Part shown: positions 18,500 through 27,830 of the stretch, piece after piece
How the letters are laid out: every line of letters begins with the position of its first letter
Position numbering within the stretch: position 1 is the stretch's first letter
From: Melghiribacillus thermohalophilus
Lineage (GTDB): Bacteria; Bacillota; Bacilli; Bacillales; Alkalibacillaceae
DNA: 64,000 nt
Assembly: GCF_004342905.1 (NCBI RefSeq)
Contig: NZ_SMAN01000018.1
Location: forward strand, 1-64,000
Direction: 5' to 3'
Program-made: the position numbers and the translations under genes
Notes under the pieces: generated by a model
What the model saw: only the letters and a program-made list of their open reading frames with translations
Databases searched by the model: none
What the model was told of the DNA's origin: nothing

Positions 18500-18688
18500 A
18501 AAACCCCTCCGGAAATGTAAACGATTTCATTTCGTTTGTGAACAAATGCTTATTATTGAACACTTGTCTATAGTATACTGTTCATAGATGGGTTTATACA
18601 ATCATTAAAATACGATCAATCTGTTGATTAGTTAACAGAAAGTATACGTTTTGTTTATTATTCAAAAATCTTTGGTGGAGGTTATTCC

Positions 18689-19300
18689 ATGAAGGATACA
18701 CCGGCAAAATTAGACCGAAGAGTGAGGAGATCCAAAAAAGCCCTGCAGGAGTCATTGATTCAATTGATGAAAGAAAAGGACTTTAAGGAAATCACCGTGA
18801 CCGAAATTGTCCATCACGCCGATCTCAACCGGGGCACGTTTTACAAACATTTTCAGTACAAAGAGGATTTATTGAGAGAAATGATGGACGAGGTCATGAA
18901 CGATCTGGTTGCATCTTACCGGGAACCATATAAAGACGGCCGCACACTGAAAATGAAAAACCTGACTTCTTCTGCAGTTAGGGTGTTCGACCATGTTTAT
19001 AAATATTCCAGCTTTTACACCCTTCTTTTCAAATCAAATTCCCTGGTTGATTTTCAAATGAAAATCGGGAAAGTTTTACGGGATCTCGCATTAAAAGACC
19101 TTGATGAGTATGCACCTGATCCAAAAATCAACCGGGAAATACATGCCAGTTACCGGGTTTATGCCATTATTGGGATGATCATCGAATGGGTCAACAGCGA
19201 CTTCAAGTACAGCTCCCGCTACATGGCTGAACAGCTGGTGGAAATCCTGAAACTGGATCAGAAAAAAGCAGCCTATAAGCCGAGGGTTGAGGGGGAGTAA
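18689..19300 (+). CDS. TetR/AcrR-family regulator
   Basis: 203 aa. The N-terminal HTH is visible as RVRRSKKALQESLIQLMKEK with recognition helix HADLNRGTFYKHFQYKEDLL (~residues 42-61). The C-terminal ligand domain resembles the TetR_C_33 type common in bacilli (FYTLLFKSNSLVDF...). It is divergent from the SDR gene; the gap contains GAACA...TGTTC half-sites (GAACA at about 18558, TGTTC at about 18580) that could be operator. ATG 18689 follows GTGGAGG. Confidence 0.88.
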   Translation: MKDTPAKLDRRVRRSKKALQESLIQLMKEKDFKEITVTEIVHHADLNRGTFYKHFQYKEDLLREMMDEVMNDLVASYREPYKDGRTLKMKNLTSSAVRVFDHVYKYSSFYTLLFKSNSLVDFQMKIGKVLRDLALKDLDEYAPDPKINREIHASYRVYAIIGMIIEWVNSDFKYSSRYMAEQLVEILKLDQKKAAYKPRVEGE

Positions 19301-19447
19301 TTGGATTGTAAAATATAGACATCAAAATATGACAAGGGAGAGTAGGGGGCAGCCAAGCAAAATCATAATTATTGTTAAAATGGAATTATTATAAAGGGGC
19401 CCATCCTTAACGGGATGGTCTTCTCCTAATGTGTAATTGTGTAAGGA

Positions 19448-19486
19448 AAAAGGACACTAACCCTCACAGGAAAAGTGTCCCTTTTC
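19448..19486. terminator. Bidirectional terminator
   Basis: AAAAGGACACT at 19448-19458 pairs with AGTGTCCCTTTT at 19474-19485 and has T-runs on both strands. It lies 147 bases after tetR and before a minus-strand gene remnant. Confidence 0.75.
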
Positions 19487-19525
19487 TTTTTCTGCTCTCC
19501 AGTTGACAAGTATTTCAAAGAAATA

Positions 19526-19885
19526 CTACCTATCATTGGGATGAACCAAAAAACCACCTGCTCGGACTACCTCACCATCTTTAACAATGTAAAGGTGATA
19601 CTTATACTCACCTTTTAAAAGTACTGCTACTTGATATTTTTTTTTCCTTTTTGACATGTTTTGAGTCAAACCTGGGATAAATATCAACTACCTGTTCTTT
19701 TCCATATAGTTCATAAATATATGACTCCACCTGTTTAAATACTTCTTCTTGAACTTGTTCGTTTGGATATATCCCCCTATATAGTCTAAGACTAAAAATA
19801 GTAAGTAATCCTTAAACTCATCCATATTGTGATAAGTGGATGAGTAATAGGATTTAGTAACTTGTCCATCAGCCGCAGCAACCAT
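19526..19885 (-). pseudogene. Unrecognised small protein gene, frameshifted
   Basis: Three overlapping minus-strand pieces look like one protein: MVAAADGQVTKSYYSSTYH... from 19885, shifting near 19755 to EQVQEEVFKQVESYIYELYG and DIYPRFDSKHVKKEKK. It shifts again in an A-run near 19640 to KYQVAVLLKGEYKYHLYIVK and ends GGFLVHPNDR. I do not recognise the family. The upstream start is unclear, so the N-terminus may also be missing. Confidence 0.5.
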
Positions 19886-20056
19886 GGTTTTATCTGAATA
19901 TAGCGGAAAAAACGGACAACATCACCACACCCCCAACTTCAACTGTCCGATTTAAACCGACCCCGTATCACCGGGGATTTTTTTGTGAGGAAATGCAGAA
20001 CTTTTGGCTTATCCATCCGATATATACAGTAATGATTTTGACGAAGGAGGATAAGG

Positions 20057-21960
20057 ATGACCGAACAGAAATATTTAGAATTGATTCAAACGTTTGAGGT
20101 TCAATATGCCCAGGATCCACAAAAATATCGAAAACGCCTCGGCCATTTTGCGTTATTCGGATATGCTTATATCTGGCTATGGATTCTGGTCGCGACAGGT
20201 CTTGCTGTTGCATCCATCTATGTCATTATTTTCATTAAAGGACATTATGGGTATTTTAAGCTATTATTCTTATCGCTATTATTTCTTTTCATCGTTTTAA
20301 GAGCTGTAACCTTTAGAATCAAACCTCCCGGAGGACTGGAGATCAAAAAAGATCAGGCCCCTTTGCTTTTTGACATGCTGGAAGACATAAAAAAGAAAAT
20401 CCAATCTCCGAAAATACATAAGGTTTTAATCACATCGGATTTTAATGCGGCCATTTCTCAAGTTCCAAGACTCGGAATGTTTGGGTTTCATAAAAACTAT
20501 TTAATTATAGGCCTTCCGCTTATGCATGCATTGACTGCTGATCAATTTAAATCGGTAATCGGTCACGAACTGGGACACTTATCAAGAAAACACGGGAAAT
20601 TTTCAAGCTGGATCTATCGTGTAAGGGAAAGCTGGCTAAAAGTGATCGATGTACTAGAACACAAAAAAACTTACGGTCTTTGGATTTACAAGAAATTTTT
20701 CAACTGGTTTTTCCCAAGATTTAACGCATACTCCTTTGTGATTCGGAGAGAAAATGAATATGAGGCAGATCAGCAGGCTGCCATCGTTACGGATTCAAAA
20801 ACGGGGATACATTGGTGCGCATCGGTGTGGCTGGCCGCTGGCTAGGGGAAAAGTTCTGGCCGGTGTTCAACCGGAAAGCATATGATGAAAAAGATTGCTC
20901 TTCGCCAGTTCAGCCGATGATTCATAGTCTAAAAAATGCCGAATATTTGAATGAGGTAAATGTTCTTTTAAAGAAAGAAAAGATGGTAGAAACGGATTAC
21001 CATGATACTCATCCGTCGTTAAGCGACCGTTTAAACGTGTTAAAGGAAGACGCTTATGTGCCGGGCAAGATTGAAAATACTGCAGCTGAAATCTTTTTAG
21101 GTGAACAGCTGGCAGAAAAATATCTTCATTTGCTGGATAAAGATTGGGTTGCCCATAATCAGTCCATCTGGAGGGAAAGGTACGAAGAAGGCCAGAGGAT
21201 GCAAGTGTTGCTTGAAGAAAATCAAGATAAGGAACTGGATATGGATAAAGCAACCGAACAGGCAAATATGTTAATTGAACTGCATGGGATAGAATATGTA
21301 ACGGAACATTTTGACGACATCCTTGCAACATACCCTTCTCTAAAGGAAAATACGGACTGGCTGTTCCGGGTTGGAACGATTATGCTGGATAACGGGGATG
21401 AAAAAGGAATCGAGATCATCAACCAGATTATCGACAACCACTGGAATTATAAGTTTAACGGGCTGTATGAGTTAATGAGGTATTATCATTTATTTGGAGA
21501 TCAGGAGCAGGAGAAGGAAACGAAAGAAAGACTGGAAAGCTGGGAAAAACAGCTTGAAAAATCGAATGCAGAGTTGAATTCCATACATGTGGATATGGAA
21601 TACGACGAAGTTAAAGATGTTTCGATTCTAGATGATGTAAAAAATAGGCTATCTGAACGAAATGAAGTGGAACGGGCTTATTTATTTGCCAGAACATCTA
21701 AAGCTATTCCTGATCGAACAGCTCTGTATTTGCTGATCGAATTCAATGATTATGCCTTTAAAAGGGATATGAGAAAAATACGGGACAATATGTACGAGGA
21801 ATGGTCTTTCCCGCAAGAACTGTATGTAGGCATTATCAATTTCGAATCGGTTTTTGAAGAATTAGCCGATAGAAACCAGCAGTTCCACATTTATCAAAGA
21901 GAGAAGAAGAAAAAAGAGAAGAAAAAGAAAAATCAGGAAGAGCTGAAACAAGCCGAATAA
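20057..21960 (+). pseudogene. M48-family metalloprotease with one frameshift
   Basis: ATG 20057 (site AAGGAGGATAAGG) opens a frame with two membrane segments (~40-90) and the zinc motif SVIGHELGHLSRKHG (HExxH, ~residue 172), plus the third-ligand region ENEYEADQQAA. Near 20795-20812 the frame shifts: the second frame resumes with LVRIGVAGRWLGEKFWP and continues to TAA 21960 with a long, charged C-terminal domain. M48 homologues read straight through this point (…ALVRI..YGRWL.E.FWP). A single shift could be a sequencing error; if real, the protease core lacks its C-terminal half. Confidence 0.75.
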
Positions 21961-21976
21961 ATTAGTCAATGATACT

Positions 21977-22017
21977 AAAGCCAGAATCATGCGGGTACAG
22001 CGTGTATTCTGGCTTTT
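21977..22017 (+). terminator. Terminator after the M48 gene
   Basis: AAAGCCAGAAT at 21977-21987 pairs with ATTCTGGCTTT at 22006-22016. Confidence 0.8.
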
Positions 22018-22109
22018 CCATTTGTTCGGAAGGTCCTGGAGAGTAAAAGGTTGCCTTCTGTCGTTTTCTTTCCTTTTTTGTTGTTTTATAATTGAGGAGG
22101 GGTGAGATC

Positions 22110-22685
22110 ATGGTAAGAGAGCGGAAGTTTTCGGATGAAGATTTGTTTCTGGCGACAAAGGAACTGCTTCTGGATTATGGGTATGAGGGGTTTACCTTCG
22201 GGCTTCTGGCGGAGCGGCTGGGGGTTTCCAGAAGTGCGTTGTATAAGTATTTTGGCAATAAAGAAGAACTGATCATGGAGTTTATGATGTATGAGTTGGA
22301 TCAGTTTATGGATAAGTTAAGAAAAATCAATGACTATAACCGTTTTGAGGACCAGTTTGATTATTTGCTTGAGTTGCTGATGAACCACCCTCAAATTCAT
22401 CAGCTGATAGAAATTGGCCGGCATGTTCCGGTAAATAATCAGAAACTGAAAGAGAAAAATGATAAGCTGGATGGACTTCACCTGGATATGTATCAATCCC
22501 TTGTCGGGTTTGTTCAGCAGGGCAAGGGAGAGGGGAAGTTGAAGCCGCATATTCCTGACACACTGATTGTGGGCTACATTCTGCAGTCATTTTTGGTTCC
22601 TAATTTTGCCCAAATCCCTCATTCCGAGTGGGTTCAATCCATAAAGGAAATCATCCGTAACGGTATGTTCACAGATGATCATTGA
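22110..22685 (+). CDS. TetR-family regulator of an MMPL exporter
   Basis: 191 aa. N-terminal TetR HTH FTFGLLAERLGVSRSALYKY FGNKEELI (~residues 30-57), followed by an all-helical ligand domain. ATG 22110 follows GAGGAGGGGTG; the frame itself opens 18 bases earlier inside that site. It lies 111 bases before the MMPL gene on the same strand, with a perfect 28-bp palindrome between them, so it most likely represses the exporter. Confidence 0.88.
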   Translation: MVRERKFSDEDLFLATKELLLDYGYEGFTFGLLAERLGVSRSALYKYFGNKEELIMEFMMYELDQFMDKLRKINDYNRFEDQFDYLLELLMNHPQIHQLIEIGRHVPVNNQKLKEKNDKLDGLHLDMYQSLVGFVQQGKGEGKLKPHIPDTLIVGYILQSFLVPNFAQIPHSEWVQSIKEIIRNGMFTDDH

Positions 22686-22738
22686 CACTTCTGTTACTTT
22701 AGATAATAATAATGGGTAATGGAAGTGTTATTTTTATA

Positions 22739-22766
22739 CCCAAAGTGACACATGTGTCACTTTGGG
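22739..22766. promoter_or_regulatory. Perfect 28-bp palindrome, likely TetR operator
   Basis: The half-site CCCAAAGTGACACA is followed directly by its exact complement. The core TGACACATGTGTCA is typical of TetR-type operators in front of efflux genes. It ends 30 bases before the MMPL start. It has no T-run after it, which speaks against a terminator. Confidence 0.75.
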
Positions 22767-22796
22767 CTTGAATTGAACAAAGAAAGGAATGACACG

Positions 22797-24908
22797 ATGA
22801 AATCCTTATTAAATAAGCTTACGGACAGGGTGTCGACGAAAAAGGGAATGTGGGTGACCCTGGCTGTCTGGTTGATCGTGACCATGCTGCTTGCGGTTTT
22901 TGCACCGAATGCGAAGGACTATGAAGTGTCCACGGTCAACTTTTTGCCGGATGACGCAAAGTCGATGATTGCTCAGGAAAAGCTGGATGAATATTTTCCT
23001 GCTAACGAAGGAACTCCGGCGGTTTTGGTGTTTCAATCGAATGAAGGAGAAATAGAAACGCCTAAGCTTGTGGAGGTGCTGGACAGCATCCGGGCTGCAG
23101 ATGTTCCTGGTGTGGAAGAGCTCATTCCCCTGAGTACATTGCCGCCTCAGGCACAGGCCTCATTTTTTTCAGAGGATAAAGAAACAGCTGCGTTACCATT
23201 AACCTTTGCCCCTGGACTCGAGACAGCAGAACTCAGGGATTCGAAGGAACAGATTGAGGCTATTGTGGAGGAAGAATCGAATCTGCAGCTGTATATGACA
23301 GGCCCGGCGGGAATTGCGGTTGATTCACTGGATCTGTTCTCGCGAGCGGATCTCGTTCTGCTTTTTTCAACCATTGGAATCATTCTTGTATTACTAATTG
23401 TGATTTATCGTTCCCCGTTACTGGCACTGATTCCGCTGATTGCAGCTGCTTTTGTCTATGAGGTGTCCATTCAATTGCTCGGCATTCTCGGAAAAGCCGG
23501 ACTGACGTTAAGCAATCAGACGATATCCATCGGTTCTATTCTATTATTTGCAGCTGTCACGGACTATTCTTTGTTTGTGTTTTCCAGGTTCCGTGAAGAG
23601 TTAAAACATGACGAAGATAAATTCGAAGCCATGAAAGCAGCTATGAGGGAGACAGGTGTGCCGGTGTTCTTCTCTGGCGGTACCGTTTTAGCGGCGATGC
23701 TAGTGCTATTTTTTGCGAAATCCGGGGATTATCAGAACTTTGCCCCGACCTTTGCTACAATCATGGCTGTAGTTATGCTGGCATCGATTACTTTTACGCC
23801 TGCACTCTTTACTCTGTTTGGTAGAAAGTCCTTCTGGCCGAGAATTCCACGGGTTGGAGATGAAGCAGCTAAAAAGAATTCTTTCTGGAGCAGGGTAGGC
23901 CGCTTTGTTGTGAAAAAGCCAGGGCTATCCGTCACCGCTATTATCCTGTTACTGCTCGTGTCTGCAGGAAACATGGTGAATCTCCAGTATGAATATGACA
24001 CGATTAAGTCATTCCCGGAGGATATGCCATCCAGACAGGGGTATGAAATTTTAGGTGAAAAGTTTGCAAAAGGTGATCTTGCTCCAACTACTGTACTCTT
24101 TGAAGGAGAAGAAGCACTGTCACCGGATCAGCAGGAGAACCTGCGAAACGCATTGGCAGATCAGCCGCTGGTGAGCAGTGTTCAGATCAATGATGTTACT
24201 GATGATGGAAACGTGATCAACTATAGCCTGACCTTTGAAGAAAATCCTTATGAAATTGAGACGATAGACACGCTGGAAAAGATCATTGCTGATCATGACG
24301 AAATCTTGGAGGAAGGCAATGTAACGGGAGAACTTTATTTTGCGGGTGAAACGGCGAAAAAAGTAGAGGAACGAACGCTGAATAATCGGGATGTTATCGT
24401 GATTGTGCTTTTAGAAACCATCTTGATTTTCTTAATGCTGATTGTGCTGACGAAATCGGTAAAAATGCCGATTTACATGATGGGAACAATTCTGGTCTCC
24501 TTCCTGGCTGCACTGGGACTGGGTATTTTCCTGACAGATCTTTTCTTTGATATTGGCACCATCAGTCCAAGGGTACCCCTTTACGCCTTTGTTTTCTTAG
24601 TGGCCCTCGGGATCGACTATAATATTATACTGGTCTCACGGTTTCAGGAGGAACGGCGGAAGCATTCAGTTAAAGAAGCAACAAAGCGGGCGGTTGCTAG
24701 CACGGGAGGAGTCATTTCCTCGGCCGGAATTATCCTGGCCGCCACCTTTGCGGTCCTCATGACCCAGCCGATTCAGCTTCTGTTCGTGTTCGGATTCATC
24801 GTCGCTGTAGGTATTATTCTCGATACCTTCCTGATCCGGGGTGTGCTGCTTCCAGGATTCATTGTCCTGCTGGAAAAGGATAAGAAAGCAGAAGCCGAGC
24901 GGGGATAA
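22797..24908 (+). CDS. MMPL/RND-type exporter
   Basis: 703 aa with the MMPL layout: one N-terminal membrane segment, a large external domain (~40-180), five segments, then a repeat of the same plan. The two proton-relay-type motifs are VTDYSLFVFSRF (~residue 260) and LGIDYNIILVSRF (~residue 605). Such proteins (YdfJ, ActII-3 types) export lipids, dyes or drugs. ATG 22797 follows AAAGGAATG and matches the common MKSLLNKL start; the longer open frame runs through the palindrome. Probably repressed by the upstream TetR. Confidence 0.93.
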   Translation: MKSLLNKLTDRVSTKKGMWVTLAVWLIVTMLLAVFAPNAKDYEVSTVNFLPDDAKSMIAQEKLDEYFPANEGTPAVLVFQSNEGEIETPKLVEVLDSIRAADVPGVEELIPLSTLPPQAQASFFSEDKETAALPLTFAPGLETAELRDSKEQIEAIVEEESNLQLYMTGPAGIAVDSLDLFSRADLVLLFSTIGIILVLLIVIYRSPLLALIPLIAAAFVYEVSIQLLGILGKAGLTLSNQTISIGSILLFAAVTDYSLFVFSRFREELKHDEDKFEAMKAAMRETGVPVFFSGGTVLAAMLVLFFAKSGDYQNFAPTFATIMAVVMLASITFTPALFTLFGRKSFWPRIPRVGDEAAKKNSFWSRVGRFVVKKPGLSVTAIILLLLVSAGNMVNLQYEYDTIKSFPEDMPSRQGYEILGEKFAKGDLAPTTVLFEGEEALSPDQQENLRNALADQPLVSSVQINDVTDDGNVINYSLTFEENPYEIETIDTLEKIIADHDEILEEGNVTGELYFAGETAKKVEERTLNNRDVIVIVLLETILIFLMLIVLTKSVKMPIYMMGTILVSFLAALGLGIFLTDLFFDIGTISPRVPLYAFVFLVALGIDYNIILVSRFQEERRKHSVKEATKRAVASTGGVISSAGIILAATFAVLMTQPIQLLFVFGFIVAVGIILDTFLIRGVLLPGFIVLLEKDKKAEAERG

Positions 24909-24938
24909 AGGATTGAATAGCGTATTCGATGAAAAGGT

Positions 24939-24967
24939 GCCCGGGGCTTTATGACCCCGGGCTTTTT
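24939..24967 (+). terminator. Terminator of the MMPL gene
   Basis: GCCCGGGG at 24939-24946 pairs with CCCCGGGC at 24955-24962, followed by TTTTT. Confidence 0.9.
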
Positions 24968-25012
24968 ATGGTTTAAATAAGGAGGAACAGCTGCTGAAGT
25001 ATTCTGTTTTCA

Positions 25013-25048
25013 CAAAAAATCCCGCTATCCCTTTTCAGAACTAGCGGG
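25013..25048 (-). terminator. Terminator of the dioxygenase gene
   Basis: CCCGCTA at 25021-25027 pairs with TAGCGGG at 25042-25048. On the minus strand the stem is followed by a T-run (complement of 25014-25019). Confidence 0.8.
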
Positions 25049-25080
25049 TGTCGTACATTTTCTTGTAGCCTCTCTGACCA

Positions 25081-26019
25081 TTAATCCAATTCCCTTACTT
25101 CAAATGGCAATAGCACTTTTTCAATTTTTTCCCGATGGGGTTCGTACTGTTCAGGCAGTTTCAGACTGCTGCCCAGCTCTTCTTTTGATTCATCAATAGC
25201 AAACCCAGGTGGATCGGTGGCAATTTCAAACAAAATGTCACCGTGTTCCCTGAAGTAAATGGAGTTAAAATAATTTCGGTCCTGTACAGGTGTTACTATA
25301 TAGCCATTACTGCTGAGATGGGCTTTCCACTCCTGTTGATCGGCATCGTCTCTGGCCCGAAAGGCGATATGATGAACCGTGCCTGCACCCATTTGCCCGC
25401 GAATTCCGGGGGTTTTTCTAACATCAACGGTATTCCCGATATCAGCGGATGATCGGAAGCGGATGCAATCACTGTCTTCATCCACTTTTTTAAATCCCAT
25501 CAGATTCTCCAGTAATTCCCCGGTTTGTTCCGGTTGGGAAGAATACAGAATTCCTCCTGCAAAACCTTTGATAGCTACATCTGGGGTAACGCCACCAAAA
25601 CTCCAGGTATTGATTTTGCCTTCATTCCGTTCGACGAGATCAAGGATCAGACCATGGGGATCTTTTAATGTTAGGACTGGTTCTCCAAACCGCTCCTGTC
25701 TGGTAAAGGGAACGTCGAACTTTTGCAGCCGTTCTTTCCAAAATGGCATGGCTCCTTTTGGGATGGCGTAAGAAGTGACACCGACCTGACCATCGCCAAT
25801 TCGTCCCGGTCTGGCTCCTGACCATGGGAAAAAGGTAATCAGTGTGCCGGGAGTGCCCTCTGCATCACCAAAATAAAAGTGGTATGTTCCCGGATCATCG
25901 AAATTAACGGTCTGTTTGACGAGACGCAAACCCAGAACCCCAGCATAAAAATCGACATTCTCCTGCGGGTGGCCCACAATAGCGGTAATATGATGGATCC
26001 CTGCTGTTTTTTTATGCAT
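25081..26019 (-). CDS. Ring-cleaving dioxygenase, MhqO/MhqA-like
   Basis: 312 aa with two vicinal-oxygen-chelate modules. The metal ligands appear as GIHHITAIVG (His, N-terminal module), GTVHHIAFRA (His, second module, ~residue 220) and DILFEIATDPPGF (Glu, ~residue 265). The Bacillus MhqO/MhqA family opens catechol or hydroquinone rings and serves quinone detoxification. It normally depends on the MarR-type MhqR, which is not next to it here. ATG 26019 has a GGAGCG site. Monocistronic. Confidence 0.9.
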   Translation of the reverse strand: MHKKTAGIHHITAIVGHPQENVDFYAGVLGLRLVKQTVNFDDPGTYHFYFGDAEGTPGTLITFFPWSGARPGRIGDGQVGVTSYAIPKGAMPFWKERLQKFDVPFTRQERFGEPVLTLKDPHGLILDLVERNEGKINTWSFGGVTPDVAIKGFAGGILYSSQPEQTGELLENLMGFKKVDEDSDCIRFRSSADIGNTVDVRKTPGIRGQMGAGTVHHIAFRARDDADQQEWKAHLSSNGYIVTPVQDRNYFNSIYFREHGDILFEIATDPPGFAIDESKEELGSSLKLPEQYEPHREKIEKVLLPFEVRELD

Positions 26020-26189
26020 AACAAGCGCTCCTTTTTGATATCTTTACTTTAATTTATCATATCATGCCATTATTACGAATTCGAGATATTTGTTTTTGAG
26101 ATAAATTCAGATAAGCATTTATGTAGAATTGTGGTAAAACGCTGTGAGCATCTCACAAAAGTTTGATCAGCATAGTTAATCAAGGAAAT

Positions 26190-26455
26190 TTGGGACTTGA
26201 CAGAAAAATCAGGGCTCGCGAGCGGGAAATCAGGGTTCACGCACGAGGAATCAGGGCTCGCGAACGGGAAATCAGGGTTCACGCACGAGGAATCAGGGCT
26301 CGCGAACGGGAAATCAGGGTTTACGCACGAGATATCAGGACTCGCGCGGGAGAAATTAGTGTTCACGCACGAGATATCAGGGTTCACGTGGAAGATATCA
26401 GGACTCGCACGCAGGATATATGGATTCATCCCAAGCAAATGAGGACTCTAACGCG
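26190..26455 (+). repeat. Array 1 of a degenerate 21-bp tandem repeat (about 12 units)
   Basis: Units of exactly 21 bases follow one another without spacers; the consensus is close to AATCAGGGCTCGCGAACGGGA alternating with AATCAGGGTTCACGCACGAGG. Regularity is best at 26205-26330 and fades to the right. Because 21 is a multiple of three, several frames stay open on both strands (for example IRVHARGIRARERE), but no frame has a ribosome site, so I treat it as non-coding. It sits directly after the NERD gene stop. Confidence 0.9.
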
Positions 26456-26465
26456 AAAAATATGT

Positions 26466-27431
26466 TCAATCATCTAATTTAATTAAATATTTCCTTCCTC
26501 TATTATTTCCCCTTTTTTCACATCCTGCACTTATAACTAAATGTTTTGCTGTATCCATGGATGATACACCAAGAAATTTTCTTGCTTCATAGTTTGTTAT
26601 AACCGGACCATAAATCCAACCATATTCCTGTAGTGCAGGGATATGAGCAAGCTTATCTTTATGAAAACATTTTTGACAGTGCCAATTTCTTTTCTTCCAG
26701 GTCATAATCCCAACTCTGCAATTGGTACACCAGACACCATTCTGTATTCTTGATGGATGAATGTTATATTCTTCAATTACTTTTTGATTATTAGGAGTAT
26801 GTGCTTTAATTAAATGCTGCCCCAGAGCGATAAGTTCTTGATGAGATAAGAAACGTTGATTATGCTGCTTTTGAAGAAGTGGGATTCGCTCCATTAATTT
26901 CTGTGCAAGAATGAAGTCGGGTTCATGACCATTCAGTTTGAGGATGACGTTAGGATTTGAAAAAACAATGAGGCTGTGTATAGAGGGGATCTGTTGAAGG
27001 CCAAGTTTTTTGAGGAATATTAGCAGTTGTTGTTTTTGAATCAGCGTTTGCATTTTCGGATCATCAAAGCGTTTGATGCCACCCTGAGAGGTTTCTTGAG
27101 TGAGTAAACCTGTTTGACTATCGTAAGTTACAATACCAGTAAAATTTTTCACTTCAATCACCAGGAAAAATTCAGGAAAAAGGATGAGGGTGTCCATCTG
27201 AAAACAGGAATGATGATGATTAGGCAAGCGCAATCCATGTAGTATAGGAAAGGAGTCAAGGCCGAGCTGCTGATAATAATAATCAAGAGATAACTCTCCT
27301 TGATATCCGGATTGCTTACGTAACAGCAAATCCTTTAGCTTTGGGTAGAGAGGATCGTTAGAGCTTAAGCGAGGAATAAGAGCTTCTAATTGATGTAAAA
27401 TAGGGGGTTTTTTATGGGGTAGTACAATCAA
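26466..27431 (-). CDS. NERD-domain protein with C-terminal zinc ribbon
   Basis: 321 aa. Residues ~45-160 form a nuclease-related (NERD) domain; the core QMDTLILFPEFFLVIEVKNF holds the D...E.K pattern of this nuclease-like fold. A C-terminal zinc ribbon follows (CTNCRVG...HCQKCFHK, ~residues 233-265), then a basic tail with SMDTAKHLV resembling a small helix-turn-helix. This layout is common in bacilli with unknown role, presumed DNA-related. ATG or near-start at 27431 with GGAGTT upstream. It is bracketed by 21-bp repeat arrays 1 and 2. Confidence 0.85.
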   Translation of the reverse strand: MIVLPHKKPPILHQLEALIPRLSSNDPLYPKLKDLLLRKQSGYQGELSLDYYYQQLGLDSFPILHGLRLPNHHHSCFQMDTLILFPEFFLVIEVKNFTGIVTYDSQTGLLTQETSQGGIKRFDDPKMQTLIQKQQLLIFLKKLGLQQIPSIHSLIVFSNPNVILKLNGHEPDFILAQKLMERIPLLQKQHNQRFLSHQELIALGQHLIKAHTPNNQKVIEEYNIHPSRIQNGVWCTNCRVGIMTWKKRNWHCQKCFHKDKLAHIPALQEYGWIYGPVITNYEARKFLGVSSMDTAKHLVISAGCEKRGNNRGRKYLIKLDD

Positions 27432-27568
27432 TTTTCAAAACTCCTTTATTCAATTTGTATATATTATAGTGTATTTTGCTTGTTATGGAAAGTATCTGAG
27501 ACCGAACAACTGTTTTTTGTATCGGGAAAGTTAGGACTAATAGAGAGTAATCAAATTTCTAGTCCGAA

Positions 27569-27780
27569 GAATCAGGTTTTATGCAGGTGAAAAAGTTCAC
27601 GTATGAAGAGTTAGGTTTCAGCGTGAGAAATTAGAGTTCACGCGCGGGAAATCAGGGCTCGCGCGGGCGATATCATGACTCACGCACGAAATATTAGGGC
27701 TTGCGCTCGAAATATCATGACTCAGGCACGAAGAATCAGGGTTCACGCACGCGAAATCATGACTCACGCACGAGTAACTA
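27569..27780 (+). repeat. Array 2 of the 21-bp repeat (about 10 units)
   Basis: Same unit and orientation as array 1, more degenerate: units such as ATTAGAGTTCACGCGCGGGA(A) and ATCATGACTCACGCACGAAA(T) follow at 21-base steps from about 27610. One unit near 27590 is shortened. It lies between the NERD promoter side and the terminator of the MFS gene. Confidence 0.85.
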
Positions 27781-27810
27781 AAAAGGGGATCTCATGCTTG
27801 AGATACCCCC
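27779..27810 (-). terminator. Terminator of the ArsR-MBL-MFS operon
   Basis: On the minus strand GGGGGTATCTCA pairs with TGAGATCCCC around a 4-base loop and ends in TTTTT (complement of 27780-27784). It lies about 20 bases after the MFS stop. Confidence 0.85.
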
Positions 27811-27830
27811 TGTAACAACGATATAAGAGA

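Noticed and set aside
26163-26477. Open frames of 81-121 codons across array 1 on both strands
   Set aside because: They arise because the 21-bp unit is a multiple of three; no ribosome site, several frames equally open, and peptides are pure repeats (IRVHARGIRARERE).
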